A stretch of 64,000 nt of DNA from Gonapodya prolifera JEL478. Taxonomy: Eukaryota > Monoblepharomycota > Monoblepharidomycetes > Monoblepharidales > Gonapodyaceae. Below the pieces are notes generated by a model. The model did not search any database and was not told the origin of the DNA. It saw only the letters and a program-made list of their open reading frames with translations. Where the stretch lies: NCBI GenBank assembly GCA_001574975.1, contig KQ965737.1, forward strand, positions 164,288 to 228,287. Reading direction: 5' to 3'. The translations under genes were made by a program, and so were the position numbers. Shown piece after piece: positions 1 to 10,817 of this stretch (positions are counted from its first letter, which is position 1; the number at the start of each line of letters is the position of its first letter).

Positions 1-560
1 GGGGCGTGGGTGAGAGCAGGAAGAAGATGGCAGGTGGACACCCTTGGCAATTTCGGCGGATGCAAAGTTTAGCCGTCGGACCTCAGCAACTGCCTGGTTG
101 GGTGCCTGGAATGCAGTAAAGAATGGAGGACTCTTAGTGCACTCAGAAAAGAGTTCACAAGTGAAATTTCCTATGTGATTGCCACGTCCTTCTACGGAAT
201 TGCGAAGCTTCATTTGCCGTCATGTCCACCACTGGCCCGACTGGGCAAAATCAAAGCAAGGTAATAGTGAGCTTAAAATAATACTGAAATTAACCAAAAA
301 AATTTCGTGTTGGACTTGAGCCGAAAAATGCCGAGACAAAGACGGAATGATTCGGTCACTGACCCAACCACACGCACCTCATGCCCCAAACCCACGCCCG
401 CTTCGCGCCCCTCCACTGGGTCTTTGTCCCCACCACATCACAGGACGGAAAGGACATTGCGTCACTGGACGAGTCCTGGTTCAATGAGGAGTTGGATGTG
501 GACGTCAGTGCTGAGGTTGATGTCGGTTTGGATGTGGACGTGGCACTAGGTGGTAATGAT

Positions 561-780
561 TGGACGGTAGATAGCGATCTGGAACGATGGGATCCAGAGC
601 CAGACGGGCATCAGGACGTGCTCGTCATCGGAAGCCACAACCCAGTTGACGTCCGCCGGGCCATGGACGTGGGCGTGGGTGGTCGTGGTCGTGGTTGGAC
701 AGTAGAGAGCGATCTGGGAGGGTGGGATCCAGAGCCAGACGGGCATCAGGACCTGTTCGTCATCGGAAGCGACGAACCAG
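561..780. repeat. Pair of ~85 bp direct repeats
   Basis: Two direct copies, about 561-645 and 696-780, are offset by 135 bp and nearly identical through the core (both contain GGGATCCAGAGCCAGACGGG followed by CATCAGGA). Looser similarity continues to about 1060. Read on the minus strand, both copies stay open and give nearly the same peptide, with VASDDE and MPVWLWIP in each. That could be a remnant of a repeat protein or simply a repeat whose phase is kept by chance. No start codon or splice structure supports a gene, so only the repeat is claimed. Confidence 0.7.
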
Positions 781-1118
781 TCCTTGTGAACACCGCGGTG
801 GTGCGTCAAACCGGCGACGGTAACCTCAGTGATGCTCAAAAGGACCGTCGAGAGCGCCTCGAGCCCCGAATGCTCAAGAGATAGCGGTGGGAACGAGGGT
901 GGTGATCGGTCGATACACACCAGTCGTATCCGACATCCGACGACGACCTCGTCAAAGCTCACAAAGAGAGCCGAGAGAGGCTTGAGCTCAGAATTCCCAA
1001 ACGACCGCGGGCGAACAGAGATGTGAGGGTGGACGCTCACCAGCTTTATCCGACACCCGACACGAACGACGAACCCAGTAAGACCCTCGAACGCCTTTCA
1101 CATTAATTCACATCCTTC

Positions 1119-1164
1119 TTACACCCTACACCCTACACCCTACACCTTACACCTTACACCTTAC
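1119..1164. repeat. Heptamer tandem array ACACCCT / ACACCTT
   Basis: About six head-to-tail 7-mers: the first three read ACACCCT and the following ones ACACCTT. It is a short microsatellite-like tract directly before a low-complexity GC-rich stretch. It resembles telomere-type C-rich repeats in composition, but the unit is seven bases rather than CCCTAA, and nothing else here suggests a chromosome end. Confidence 0.75.
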
Positions 1165-2217
1165 GCGACCCCACCCCCTCCCCTCATCTCCAGAACACAC
1201 ATTCCACCTCCGCTACTCCCACGCCTCCGCCACCAAACCCCACGCCTTGTCCACCTCCCGCCCGAAGAAAACTTCCCCACTCGCACGAGCCGCGTCCAAC
1301 ACTGCCGCAGCGGCTGCAGCGTTCCCGAAGGACGTCGTGCAGGCGTTTTTGGGGCGGCGCGACGCCCAAGATGGACTTGCGTGCGGGGGGGAGATTTGTG
1401 GTGACGTGCAGGGCGACGCCAGGCTTCGTCCAACGGCGACAAGACCTGCCAAACGCGCCAAAGATGTCACGGCCACAGCCGCGAACGTATCCACGCATAC
1501 ACAGCCGCGCTCTAAACTAGCAAGGCCCCTTCTGCCCTCGTCGTCCCCCTCCGCCTCTGCCTCTGCCTCGTTGTGTTCGCTCCCAGACCCAGACGCTGAC
1601 GTGGACACCGCCACCGCCACCGCCACCGCCCCCACCCCAAAAGCACAACCTCGCCGCCGTCTTGTCCCACACGCATACGCCACGCCGCAGCTGGACTGTG
1701 ACGAGGACGAGGGTACGCAGCGGAACCGGAAAGTGGCGGTGGGAGTGGCGGTGGCCGGCGCGATGTGAGGCGTACCCTTCGCATGCGAGGACTGGGAGGA
1801 CGACTGGATCAGGACCAGGAGCAGAAGCAGGATCGCACTACTCGTCACGCGCCGACAAAGCCCTCGTCCAAACTTGGCACTGGCACCGGCACCGGCACCG
1901 GCACGCACGTATCGTCGCGTCGTGCACCTGCACTTGTACCCCAGGCAAACGTGGGTCCTTCCACTTCCACCTCGGGCGGCCCACCAATACCGTCTCCGTC
2001 TCCGTCTCCGCCAGCTCATCCACCACAACCGCGCGCTCACACAGGATGCACATATATGGTCAAGAGCAGGCCGTGGGCGTTTTGTGGTGTTGGGGGGTTG
2101 GGGGGTTGGGAAAGGAGGGCGGTCCTGGAATGGCGAGAGGGGTGGGAAGAGGAGTTGAACAGGTGGAATTCTGAAAAGAATGCTTTGGTGGTGATAGATG
2201 AAGATTATATTGTGTGA
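1165..2217 (+). other. GC-rich low-complexity stretch, possibly coding
   Basis: Both strands are open over long distances because of GC-rich simple sequence (repeats coding for Ala/Thr, Ser/Pro and Gly/Thr runs), so length alone means nothing. The plus strand is slightly favoured. It gives a Lys/Arg-containing Ser/Pro-rich segment (about 1247-1768) and, in another frame, a natural-looking acidic C-terminus ending VVIDEDYIV before a stop at 2217. An intron or a frame change would be needed to join them, and no ATG supports the first part. I do not recognise a family. Confidence 0.25.
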
Positions 2218-2241
2218 TTGAAAACAAGCAAATGATGACAA

Positions 2242-3589
2242 ATAACTGTTTCTGGGCTGGCGGGGTCGGGGTTCTGGGATAAAGAGTTCATGAGGGACAC
2301 TGCAGTCAGCACCATCTGTTGGAGAATTGGAATATTGAAAAACCTTTATCTAGCAAGCAATCAAAGGCAAAAGCAAAAAAGAATTCGTGAATGACAGAGT
2401 GGTGCTCCACTTGCAGACTGGAAACCAAGACAGCTGGGGACGCTCTCAAGTGACGGGGTCATGCAGCATTTGTGTAGTTGGGTAAAAAAAATTGTTATTT
2501 CTATAAATGTTGCACCATATGTTGGTGTTCCAAAACCAAATTTGGGCGTAGAGCACACTCAGGTTTATCAACTTCATCATCTGCCATTGCAAAGGAGCCA
2601 AAACTGTCTACCCATGAAAACTACACAGTCTTGCTTGATTGGAAGTGAGTGGTGGGTGATGAAAATTCACAAGATTGTTCTATTTAACTAACTAAAACCA
2701 AACATCATTTACACATAGCTGTGAAAACCTCAAATGCCACCATCCTGAGCAGGGAGTATTCCTATACTGATGATTATCAAGTGTAACTAGTTGAGAGGAC
2801 ATTTAAGTAATCTTACAAACAAGCGGAGTAAAAACTGGTATGTATGGAGTGGAAGTTCAGTGATTTGTTACATGGCAAAAGATGATCATGCAAAGGTTGA
2901 CAAATGTGGAGCCTGGAGATCTGACTTAAGTTCTACCAAAAGTAAACACAATCACATGCCAAGTCTCCTTGAGACACTTCAAAAATGGAACCTTTCTCCT
3001 GACTTAACCAGTAACTTGGACTCTGATAATCTGATATACAATTGCGAAATGAATAATTACATCAACAGAAAAGCAACTATTTGTGTTGCTTCAGAAATGG
3101 TCGTTCTTCCAAATTGCCTGCATGTCATGGCAACGTTCTCACGGCTGTCCTCCCAAAAATAATAATAATAAACACGCAGCAAGCCTCAGACACACTCCTG
3201 GACGACACAAACGCATTGAAAGCATTACTAACAGTCACTCTTCTTGCGGCACGTGGGCCACGCGCGGGGGAGCGGTGGGGTCCAACTGGATGACGATAAT
3301 ATGGTCCAACACAAACAAACCACTGTGACGGTACTGTCACTGACCAGTGGGGGCTAGTGATAGAATAGGCGAAGATGCTTGCAACTCCCTCAGGCTGCAG
3401 CGGCAGTTCTTCTAGTCCCACCAGACTTCCATTTCCCTCCAACTATGGCAATTCAGGACACGTCGAAGAAAAGTTCACCATACCTTCTCCGTCATATCAA
3501 TCAATACATCTATTTGTGATGATCTGAAGCGACAACATGAATATGAAATCCAATGAATGCAATTGCAAACTTTGCAACATCCCTCCCCG
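2242..3589. other. Intergenic sequence, no gene seen
   Basis: AT-richer sequence of about 1.35 kb between the low-complexity region and the deiminase remnant. Open frames are short and lack conserved motifs. A short AAT run lies near 3160. I see no promoter element or RNA gene that I can defend. Confidence 0.5.
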
Positions 3590-3591
3590 AA

Positions 3592-5000
3592 TCACAGTTT
3601 CGCCCACCACCTTGCCGACATGTCGCGCAACGTACTGGTCCCGCAGTGCACCTCCCCACCTCCAGTGTGGTGCGAGTAGTAGTCGTTGACAAAGTACCCC
3701 TTGATCCCAGCGTTGCAGTACCCATCCTCCACAGCCTCTTGTATGATGATGACGGTGCTGTTGGTGACTAATCCGAAGGCGCGCGCCCCAATGTCGCTCT
3801 GTCCGAGGACGATATCGTTGATTGCAGCGGGGTAGAAGGCGCCCGTCAAAGAGATACCGGGAATGACAGGACCGAAGCGCGAAGGAGTGCCGTCCTCGCC
3901 CCAGTCTAAACCGAAACCAGTGCCGCCCGCGGTGTATGCGTCCGACCCGTTTCCAGACGGCGTGGTGGCGTTGAAGAGCGTGGGAACCCTCACGATCTCG
4001 GATTCGGCCAGACTGGTCTCCTCGAGATGGATCTTGAGTCGTCAATATACTTCTGGTATGTGGCCTGCGAGTCCAGGAAGTTCTTGTCGGCGTGAAAAGC
4101 CGATATGGTCACCGTGGTGCTGTCGTCTTGCCCCAGGCCACCGAATCCTCCAGTCTGGTCGCTGGGTGGGGGGTCGTTGCTGCGAGCTCTGGTGCTTCCT
4201 CTGCCTCCCTTCTCGGCCTTGCGGAGGACTTCCAGTGCGGACTTGTTGTCGGCATCTCCGATGGTGAATCCAAGGGAGTTGTTCTTGGGCAAGAGCTGGA
4301 CAAATTCGTCAACGTGGCCGATTGCGAGCCATGCTGTTTCGAGGTTGAGGGGGTCCTGGATGCCGTCCCACTGCGACTGAAGGAAACCAAGCATGCCCTC
4401 GGAGGGAAGGAGGTCGTGGTGCTTTCCCATGATAACACGACCGGCGGGGTAGGCTTTGCCTCTTCTTGCTGATGTAAGGTGGTATGGTTTATGAAGGAGT
4501 GGAGCAACGGTGAGTGCAAGACATGCTCAAGCAAGCAAAGCACCGATACATCAAATACTCACAATGCTTCCACCAGAGTTGATCTCGCGAATGCAATGGA
4601 GCTCGGGTGCGCCCAAATGTCGGTGTCGCAGAACAGGAACAGCGGGGACCACAATCCAGAGGCGTTCCGGGCGGCGTCGAGCTCAGCGAGAAAGATATTC
4701 TGAATGGGGTTCCCGTTATCGGCAACGGAGACGAGCCGATCCACACGCTGCAATTGTTGATGCGTGAGAACGAGGGCGACCCGGAGGGCTACCACGTTGC
4801 CGGCATTCTTGCCGGCCTTGGAGCCGATGACAGTGAGGGGAATTTGGATGTTCCCATCCTACACGTCATCCGCCACAGCGCGCCCGTCATCGTCGACAAT
4901 GCTGACTTATCGCGAGAGCTTTTGCAACGCGTCTGGGATGCAAGTGCAAGGGAACACGTCAGAGAGCAAAGTGGAGTGGTCGTGGGTGCGCTCGCTCACC
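3592..5000 (-). pseudogene. Protein-arginine deiminase remnant
   Basis: Family: peptidyl-arginine deiminase, which converts protein arginine to citrulline. Clear landmarks on the minus strand are the catalytic His region (WLAIGHVDEFVQLLP, near 4310), RFGPVIPG (near 3880) and the catalytic Cys region (GGEVHCGTS, near 3640), with a stop at 3592. Upstream, exon-like sequence (4559-4858) matches the middle of the catalytic domain up to DIWA. Several things look broken. The segment that should follow DIWA and carry an active-site Asp (about 65 residues) is missing, and the frame jumps to the later REINSGG motif. A one-base frame change lies near 4025, just before LAESEIVRVP. The N-terminal half found in full-length relatives is absent, since the zinc-finger gene begins 120 bp away. 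I infer a pseudogene; assembly errors could explain the frame change but not the missing parts. Confidence 0.7.
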
Positions 5001-5119
5001 GCTTGTAGTTGATCAGCGCACAAAGGGATGATAAGGAAATGCGGGGAGAAAGCTGCCGGCTAATCGGCCGAACTTTGCTAACACCGCGACTCTGTCCGAT
5101 GCATGGCAAGGCCTCCACC

Positions 5120-7724
5120 ATGGCAGCCAGCCCACCGCCGCCGCCATCAGCGCCGCGCTACACGTACAAGGACGATCCCGCTTCTCTTGCGGCGGGATCC
5201 AAGCTGGAGCGCATGCGCGATCGATACAGAAACCAACTCAACTCACATCTGCGCGCGGCCGCACTCGCAACCCCGCCGGCATCCGCACCCCAGGTGTACA
5301 TGAACGCAGTCGTTCCATCGCCCGTGTACTCTCCCGCAGCGTACCAAATCAACCCTAACTACCCCTCTGGATCCACCCAATCGATCAACGCGAGCTACCA
5401 GAACGTAGCAGGCGCAAACTTCCCGGAGAATCTCGTGCAGAAACTCCCTCCGGGCCAGCTGCCGTACTTGGCCCCGGCTCACTCGGCACCTGCAAGCGGG
5501 ACGTTCCGCCTGCCTCCCGTGAGCGCAGGCTCCTCCACGAACCCGTCTGTCGCAACGATCCAGTCGCCGTACTATCCAATCGCTGCCACAGCGCCGACAT
5601 TTGGCTGGAATCCCCGAAACTCCCAGCCGAGCACACCGTCTTCCTTACCCCCGATCCCTCGAGGGACTCCCGTGACAGGTGCTCCCGGTCCCCCGCCTCG
5701 GTCTCGGACGCCGTCGGATATAATGTCGTCCGAAGGTAAACTCCGGCGCTTCTTCAGGGAAGTGCGGGGCACCGACCCGAATACGCCAGGGCCGTCGCTC
5801 GCGCAGAGGTACAAACGGTACGCGAGCGAGGGGCGGAGGGCAGAAATGGCAAGAGAGGAGGAGGAGATGGCGAGAAGGGCGAGAGAACAGGCGCAGGATC
5901 GGAGAGATGCGGTGGATCGCAACCAGGCAGGATGGAGACAAGCCGCAGCGTCACAAGACTCCCCCCCGACCCGCTCCAAACCTACCCGCGAGAGTCGACA
6001 AGAAAACGTACCCCACAAGTCACCGGAAGCAGACCACTCTGGTGTACCTCCTTCGCCCTCCACGAGGATGTCGGCAGGACCCAGGGCACGTCGGGAGAAG
6101 AAACCCACGACTCGAGGCACATCGCACGGGGACTTTTCGCAGGACACTGCAAGTCGAGACCCTGTCGACGACCGATCCTCGAAACGCACCACAACCTCCT
6201 CGGGCCGCGTTTCCAAGTCCCACGTAAAAGCACACCCACCACAACTGACCAACTTGCCGAACGCCACCGCCCACTTTTCAGCCGAACTGCTGGACCAGAT
6301 CCGCCCTCGGGCCAAGGAGAAGAAGGCCAAGGCGGGGGCTGGGGGGATGGTGGCTGCTGGTGTTGAAGCCACGGACGAACCACCAACAAGGACCGAGAAG
6401 ACGAACGGTGCGCGAAAGGACAGCAAATCGGCGAGTGGCCCAAAGAAGGGCTCTGCTTCTGTTTCTGCGAGGGAGACCAGTCGGGACGAGACGGTCGAGA
6501 AGAAACCTCGCAAAGCACCGAGCAAACCCGATAGCTTGTTTGGGGCAGACTCCACTCTGGACTCGTCGCATGCGGACTCCAAGCCGACGAATGAAGATCT
6601 CGCCGGCTCGAAGCCGTCACGTACCAAACGAACTGCTCGCCAGGCTGCAGAAAGCCGTGAAGAACATGTACCAATGAAAGGCGCTGAAGAAACGGACGCT
6701 GCTGTGCAGGACCAGCCCAACCCCGATCCGCAATCTCCACCACGGGCTAAGACCAAACTTCCCGCACGCCTTCGCCCGCGTCCACCAGCAGGCCCTGCGC
6801 CGCCAGCTACGGAGGACTCTGCTGCTCGGGTGGAAGAAGCTCTCGACGCGGCCATTGCAAAGGCCGAGGCCGAGCGGGATCAACGCAAGAAGACAAAAAC
6901 CCCAAAACGCGCCAACGAAGCGCCTCATCCCGCCATGAATTCGAAATCAGCCCACCCCGCCCGACCTGCATCGCCCCCCGTCCCCGCTCTTGCAGCGGCG
7001 GCTCGACCCCTGTCCCCTCCAGTCCCTGCCATCTTGTCTCAATCGTCAGTTCCACCCGAATCCTCCGAACCCGCAACAGACCTCGCGCCCTGCCCGCACT
7101 GCGCGCGCACGTTCCAGTCGGCTCGGCTCGCAAAGCACGCCGCCGTGTGTGAGCGCACAAACGCCAAGAGTGGCGCGCGGGCGGTGTACGACTCCAAGGC
7201 TGCCCGGGCCGCAGAAGGGGCGCCCGAAGCGGCAAAGGCCAGGAGTAAAGCGGGCAAGAAGGAAGATGAGCTGGAGGAAAGAGCAAGGAAGAAGAAAGAG
7301 AGGTGGCGGGCAAGACATGGTATGTAACTGTTCTGTTTTGAGATGAATGGGGGTACGTTCTGACAATAAACCACCCTTGCACTTCTCACCTGCAGAGCAA
7401 TTCATCGCCGCCATTCGTAGCGCGAAGCAAGACGGCACATCGGGCTCGTCGTCTTCTCTCGGCTCCACGTCTGCATCTCGTGGCGGCGCCACTGCTTCGC
7501 GCTCCCCTGCAAAACAATCAAGTGCCCCACGTCTAACTCCCCCAGCTGCAGCCACCAACGCGACGCAAAACTCTCCCCCTGCTCCCCCTGCTTCCCGCTT
7601 TGACGATCTGGACGACCGTGTGCCGTGCCCGCACTGCGGGCGCAAGTTCAACGAGGATAGGGTGGAGAAGCACATTGCGGTGTGTTCCAAAACAAAGAGT
7701 CGGACAATGAGGAAAGAGGCGTAA
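5120..7724 (+). CDS. C2HC zinc-finger protein (ZC2HC1-like)
   Basis: Two exons, 5120-7319 and 7396-7724, with a 76 nt intron (GTATGT...TGCAG); the join reads RARHEQFIAAIR, typical of the ZC2HC1 family. The protein is about 840 residues. Most of it is disordered, Pro/Ser- and Lys/Arg-rich sequence with a charged helix near residues 235-300. Two zf-C2HC_2 fingers close the protein: CPHCARTF...HAAVC just before the intron region and CPHCGRKF...HIAVC at the C-terminus. The start at 5120 has a strong context (ACCATGG); an in-frame ATG at 5102 is also possible. The family is poorly characterised; some animal members are tied to cilia or germ cells, but no role is assigned here. The gene is divergent from the decayed deiminase. 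Confidence 0.85.
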
Positions 7725-7979
7725 GGGAGCTTGGCCCCCGCGTGAGAAGGACTTTGCAACGATGTTCGCTTGTGTGTAAATTAATGTTCTTGTATGAAGA
7801 GAATAGTAAGACGTAGGTACTTAACGCAGGTACTTATTCTAAGTATTTCAAGACAAATACAACAATAGATTATTTCGATGGCGGGAAACAACGACATATG
7901 TCTAGCAACGAGCATCCAACAACTAGTCTAGCAAAAATGCAACCAACAAAGTTTCCATGCCCTCAAACGGATCATGCAA

Positions 7980-9133
7980 TTATATTTCTTCTTTTTCTCC
8001 ACCAAGAGCCACACGATCAGCTCCCTGTTCGCTTTCGTTTGAGGTCCCGCTGGTTCTCTTGGCCATTCCTGGATGAACAACCAGGAAAAGGATGACCAAA
8101 ATGAGCATGAGACCAGCGTCCAGGGTATACACAAAGGTCTCGTTCTGGGCAAGTGGGTCCTCGAATCCATTCCAGTACTCTATCATACGGAACGTGTTCC
8201 GAATCTATTGAATTTATCCACCCAGTTTCAGTGGGAGTTCGTGACGTTGAAAACGCAAACACGGTACCCACCGCGAGCAACACAGTCCCAGCAAATAGCG
8301 CATACATGAGCCAGTGCCAACGACCAGGAACAGTGTAAGCCTTGACGTAGAACCTCACGGCGAGGGCAACAAAGACCACAATTCCCACGACTTGGATTCC
8401 CAGACCGGTGATCATCACCTTGAGGCCCTTGAGGGACAGTTCTGATCCAATCGTGGGGATGGTGATGAGACACGCGCCGGCGACCTGCACGAGGAAGGCG
8501 AACACGTCCACGGTGACGAATATTCGGGCAATGGTGCGCCGGGGTATAGGGGCGTGGGTGTCACCGACGATTGAGATGCTAAATGGAAGACGGCGAAACC
8601 GTTCAGGCGATGAGGATTGAGGACAGTTGTGCAAGACGGACCAGCACGTGTGCAGTTTATTTTTCACTCACATGTATGACAGAAGCATGTACACAGCCGC
8701 AGCCATAAAGATTGGCGCCAAGACTATGAGTCCGAACTGTAAGGAGAACATGACGGTGTCGCTGGGGTCATTTTGGACAGCGTTCTTTGCGGCAATCCGA
8801 AGCCCGAATCCAATCACTTCGACTGAATTTAATGGATGCGTTTTCGCTTGGCATGAAGTCCATTATGAAAGAATGGTTTGGGCTCTCACTTGCACATCCA
8901 GCCGCCATGGCATACATCAGACGCACACCTGACCGCCAGCTCTGGATGACATGGAGCACAGCGCCAATACCGAACGCGATTGCAAAGATGAGAGCAAGCG
9001 GAATCGATGGCTCGTATTGGAATATGGTGTCGATCCCTGTTGTTTGTGCAAGTGTGGGCAATACTGATTGTGACACAGTAACGAATCTGGATCACCAACA
9101 GGAGAAGGTATCGTCGCTATCGTCGCTGCTCAT
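7980..9133 (-). CDS. RTA1-like seven-helix membrane protein
   Basis: Fungal RTA1 (lipid-translocating exporter-like) family of polytopic membrane proteins, linked in yeasts to resistance against toxic lipids and drugs. Coding exons read on the minus strand: 8890 back to about 9076 (Y-E-P-S-I-P start of helix 1), 8672-8822, 8272-8578 and 7980-8204, with phases that agree. Family marks are EVIGFGLRIAA, RIFVTVDVFAF, the RNTFRMIEY loop and the final FVYTLDAGLM...HPG helix, followed by a short charged cytosolic tail. The 5' end is unresolved. An ATG at 9133 begins an acidic peptide ending at a possible GTGATC donor, but no acceptor joins it in phase to helix 1, so the first exon could be misplaced. 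Confidence 0.8.
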
Positions 9134-9489
9134 CGCGGGATTTGAGTGAGGGGTAGTGCAAGCTGTGTATGATGCTGCCTTTTTGTACTGGGGCCCGTGG
9201 ATATATGTGTAAATCCTGTGGAACGGGGAATAACCTGTTGAGGAAGAACCGTTCGGGTGCTGAGGGCGAGTTGAGGTCGCCCGGCTCCTCCCGGCTCCCT
9301 CTTGGCCTCGGCAAACCTTCTTATTCTTTCGCTACTCCTCAGCGTTTGCATTTGTTTCTATTTTTCCCTCATGTGATGTGGGGGACAGGCGCAAGAAGAG
9401 GAAGAAGGTGAGTTCCGTTCCGCGTGGGGTGATGCGTCGGGAAATGCCGACACCAGCACCACACATTAACTCCACCGACACCTCCATCG

Positions 9490-9965
9490 CGATGGCAGCT
9501 CCTCACCCACATCGCAAATGTGCTGCTTTCGGAAGGTACGGACCCAAGCGTGGAGGGCTGTGCGGCGCTTGTCAGCACTGTCTCGCGTCGTAGCGAGTGC
9601 TTCAGGGATGCGGAGATTGTCGCAATGCTTGTGGACTGCGAGGTGGATGTACATGCTCTAGATGATTCAGCGCCGAGGAAGGCGTGCGCGGTGGAGCATG
9701 TGGATTCCTTGGTCGTGATGCAGATGTAAATGGCATGCAAGGTCTGAGAAGGCACTGTGGGCAGCTGTTCAAGGACCAAGTGCGGATGCTCCTCTTGGAC
9801 AGGGCGACGAGTGTGCCCCACCATGGCCGCCTCCTGAATGAAGCCGTAGGACACAGTTACGGCTGCGCGCTCAAACGAACTGTTGAGGTCGGGAGCCACC
9901 ATCCACGCACAATACTACCGCAGCGCGCTCATCACGGGGCTGCGCGGGGCAATGGCAAGGTCGTG
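9490..9965 (+). pseudogene. Decayed ankyrin-repeat gene
   Basis: Three successive frames give pieces of ankyrin-like repeats: NVLLSEGTDPSVEG and DVHALDDSAPRKACAVEHVD (about 9517-9729), then a Q-L-F-K-D-Q-V-R-M-L-L-L-D unit (9730-9880), then SGATIHAQYYRSALITGLRG (9886-9950). Spacing between equivalent positions is about 33-36 codons, as in ankyrin repeats. The frame must change at least twice and no intron signals fit, so I read it as a pseudogene of the large ankyrin families common in chytrid genomes. It ends in the minisatellite that follows. Confidence 0.55.
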
Positions 9966-9987
9966 CGATTGCGTCTGGAAGCGGTCT

Positions 9988-10156
9988 CAGATTGGTGGTC
10001 GGATCGTGGCCATTACCTTGCCGGATTGGTGGTCGTTGTGTCGGATGAGTTGTCAAATTGCTGTGGATTGGTGGTCATCAGGGTGCTCGTTCTGTCAGAT
10101 TGGTGGTCATTATGGAGGATTGGTGGTTATTGTATCGGATTGGTCGTCATTACGAC
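9988..10156. repeat. Degenerate minisatellite, core GATTGGTGGTC
   Basis: At least six imperfect copies of GATTGGTGGTC or GATTGGTGGT(T/C)AT occur at irregular 20-45 bp spacing between 9988 and 10156, often preceded by TCG or CAG. The array directly abuts the ankyrin remnant and has no coding sense of its own. Confidence 0.65.
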
Positions 10157-10231
10157 ATGTACGAACCCGTCCCGGATACCCCGTCTCGGGAGAGCACATC
10201 TCGTCAAGACAGAGTCGGAGTCGGAGCGGAG

Positions 10232-10449
10232 TCACCTCGTACATCGCGGTACACGGGCTGTTGCAGAGCCGGAGTAAGGGTCTTCTCTTACGTCGCCGTG
10301 CTCGTGCTGTGGCATACTCGGAGTCTGAGTCGGTCCCGGCAACCCAGCTGGCAGCGATTTGATGGACATTAGAGCGACGACGTTGGTAGCAAGGAGCGCC
10401 ACGGTGGTGTGGTACTTGAGGAACATTATTGGCCGTAGGCGCGGCATGG
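10232..10449 (-). CDS. Possible small secreted peptide
   Basis: An ATG at 10449 (minus strand) opens a 71-residue frame. It begins MPRLRP, has a hydrophobic stretch of about 18 residues resembling a signal peptide or anchor, then a Pro/Gly-rich hydrophilic tail. It could equally be the first exon of a lost gene or chance. No family is recognised and no downstream exon is apparent. Confidence 0.2.
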
Positions 10450-10817
10450 GGTAAGAGTTATCTGGGCCCACAACATCAAGCGACGAATAAAGTGGGAAAA
10501 GGTAACTTTGAAACTTACAGAGGAATAGGTAGCGGGCAGGGTCATTGTTTAGTTCATCGCGAGGTACCCAGGCCCTCCGGTAGGGAGGACCTGCAGGCGA
10601 CATGCACTCGTGTGTAAAATATGTATAACCGCCCGATGGCGTGAATTGTAAGACTCAGGTACTTATTCTAATGTACATTGTACACAATTCAGGTTCGAGT
10701 ATAAATGCAAATAACTCATGCCAGTAGTGCACTTCTACAAAAGCGCTCATTTCCAAAGTCCGCAACAATTTAAGTTACTCGGGAGGTCTGTTGCTTTCGT
10801 GCTGTGCTCACACAAGA

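Noticed and set aside
1119-1164. Telomere
   Set aside because: Only about six copies of a seven-base unit, mixed sequence, and unique genes to the right; a simple tandem tract explains it.
1213-2241. 342-codon minus-strand frame
   Set aside because: No ATG at its start, composition is simple repeat, and the peptide (Arg, Trp and Cys runs) looks like antisense of low-complexity DNA.
5572-6855. 427-codon open frame on the minus strand
   Set aside because: It is antisense to the zinc-finger gene, has no motifs, and arises from the GC-rich codon use of the true exon.
9369-9902. 177-codon minus-strand gene
   Set aside because: It is the complement of the ankyrin-like plus-strand units, which carry the recognisable motif.
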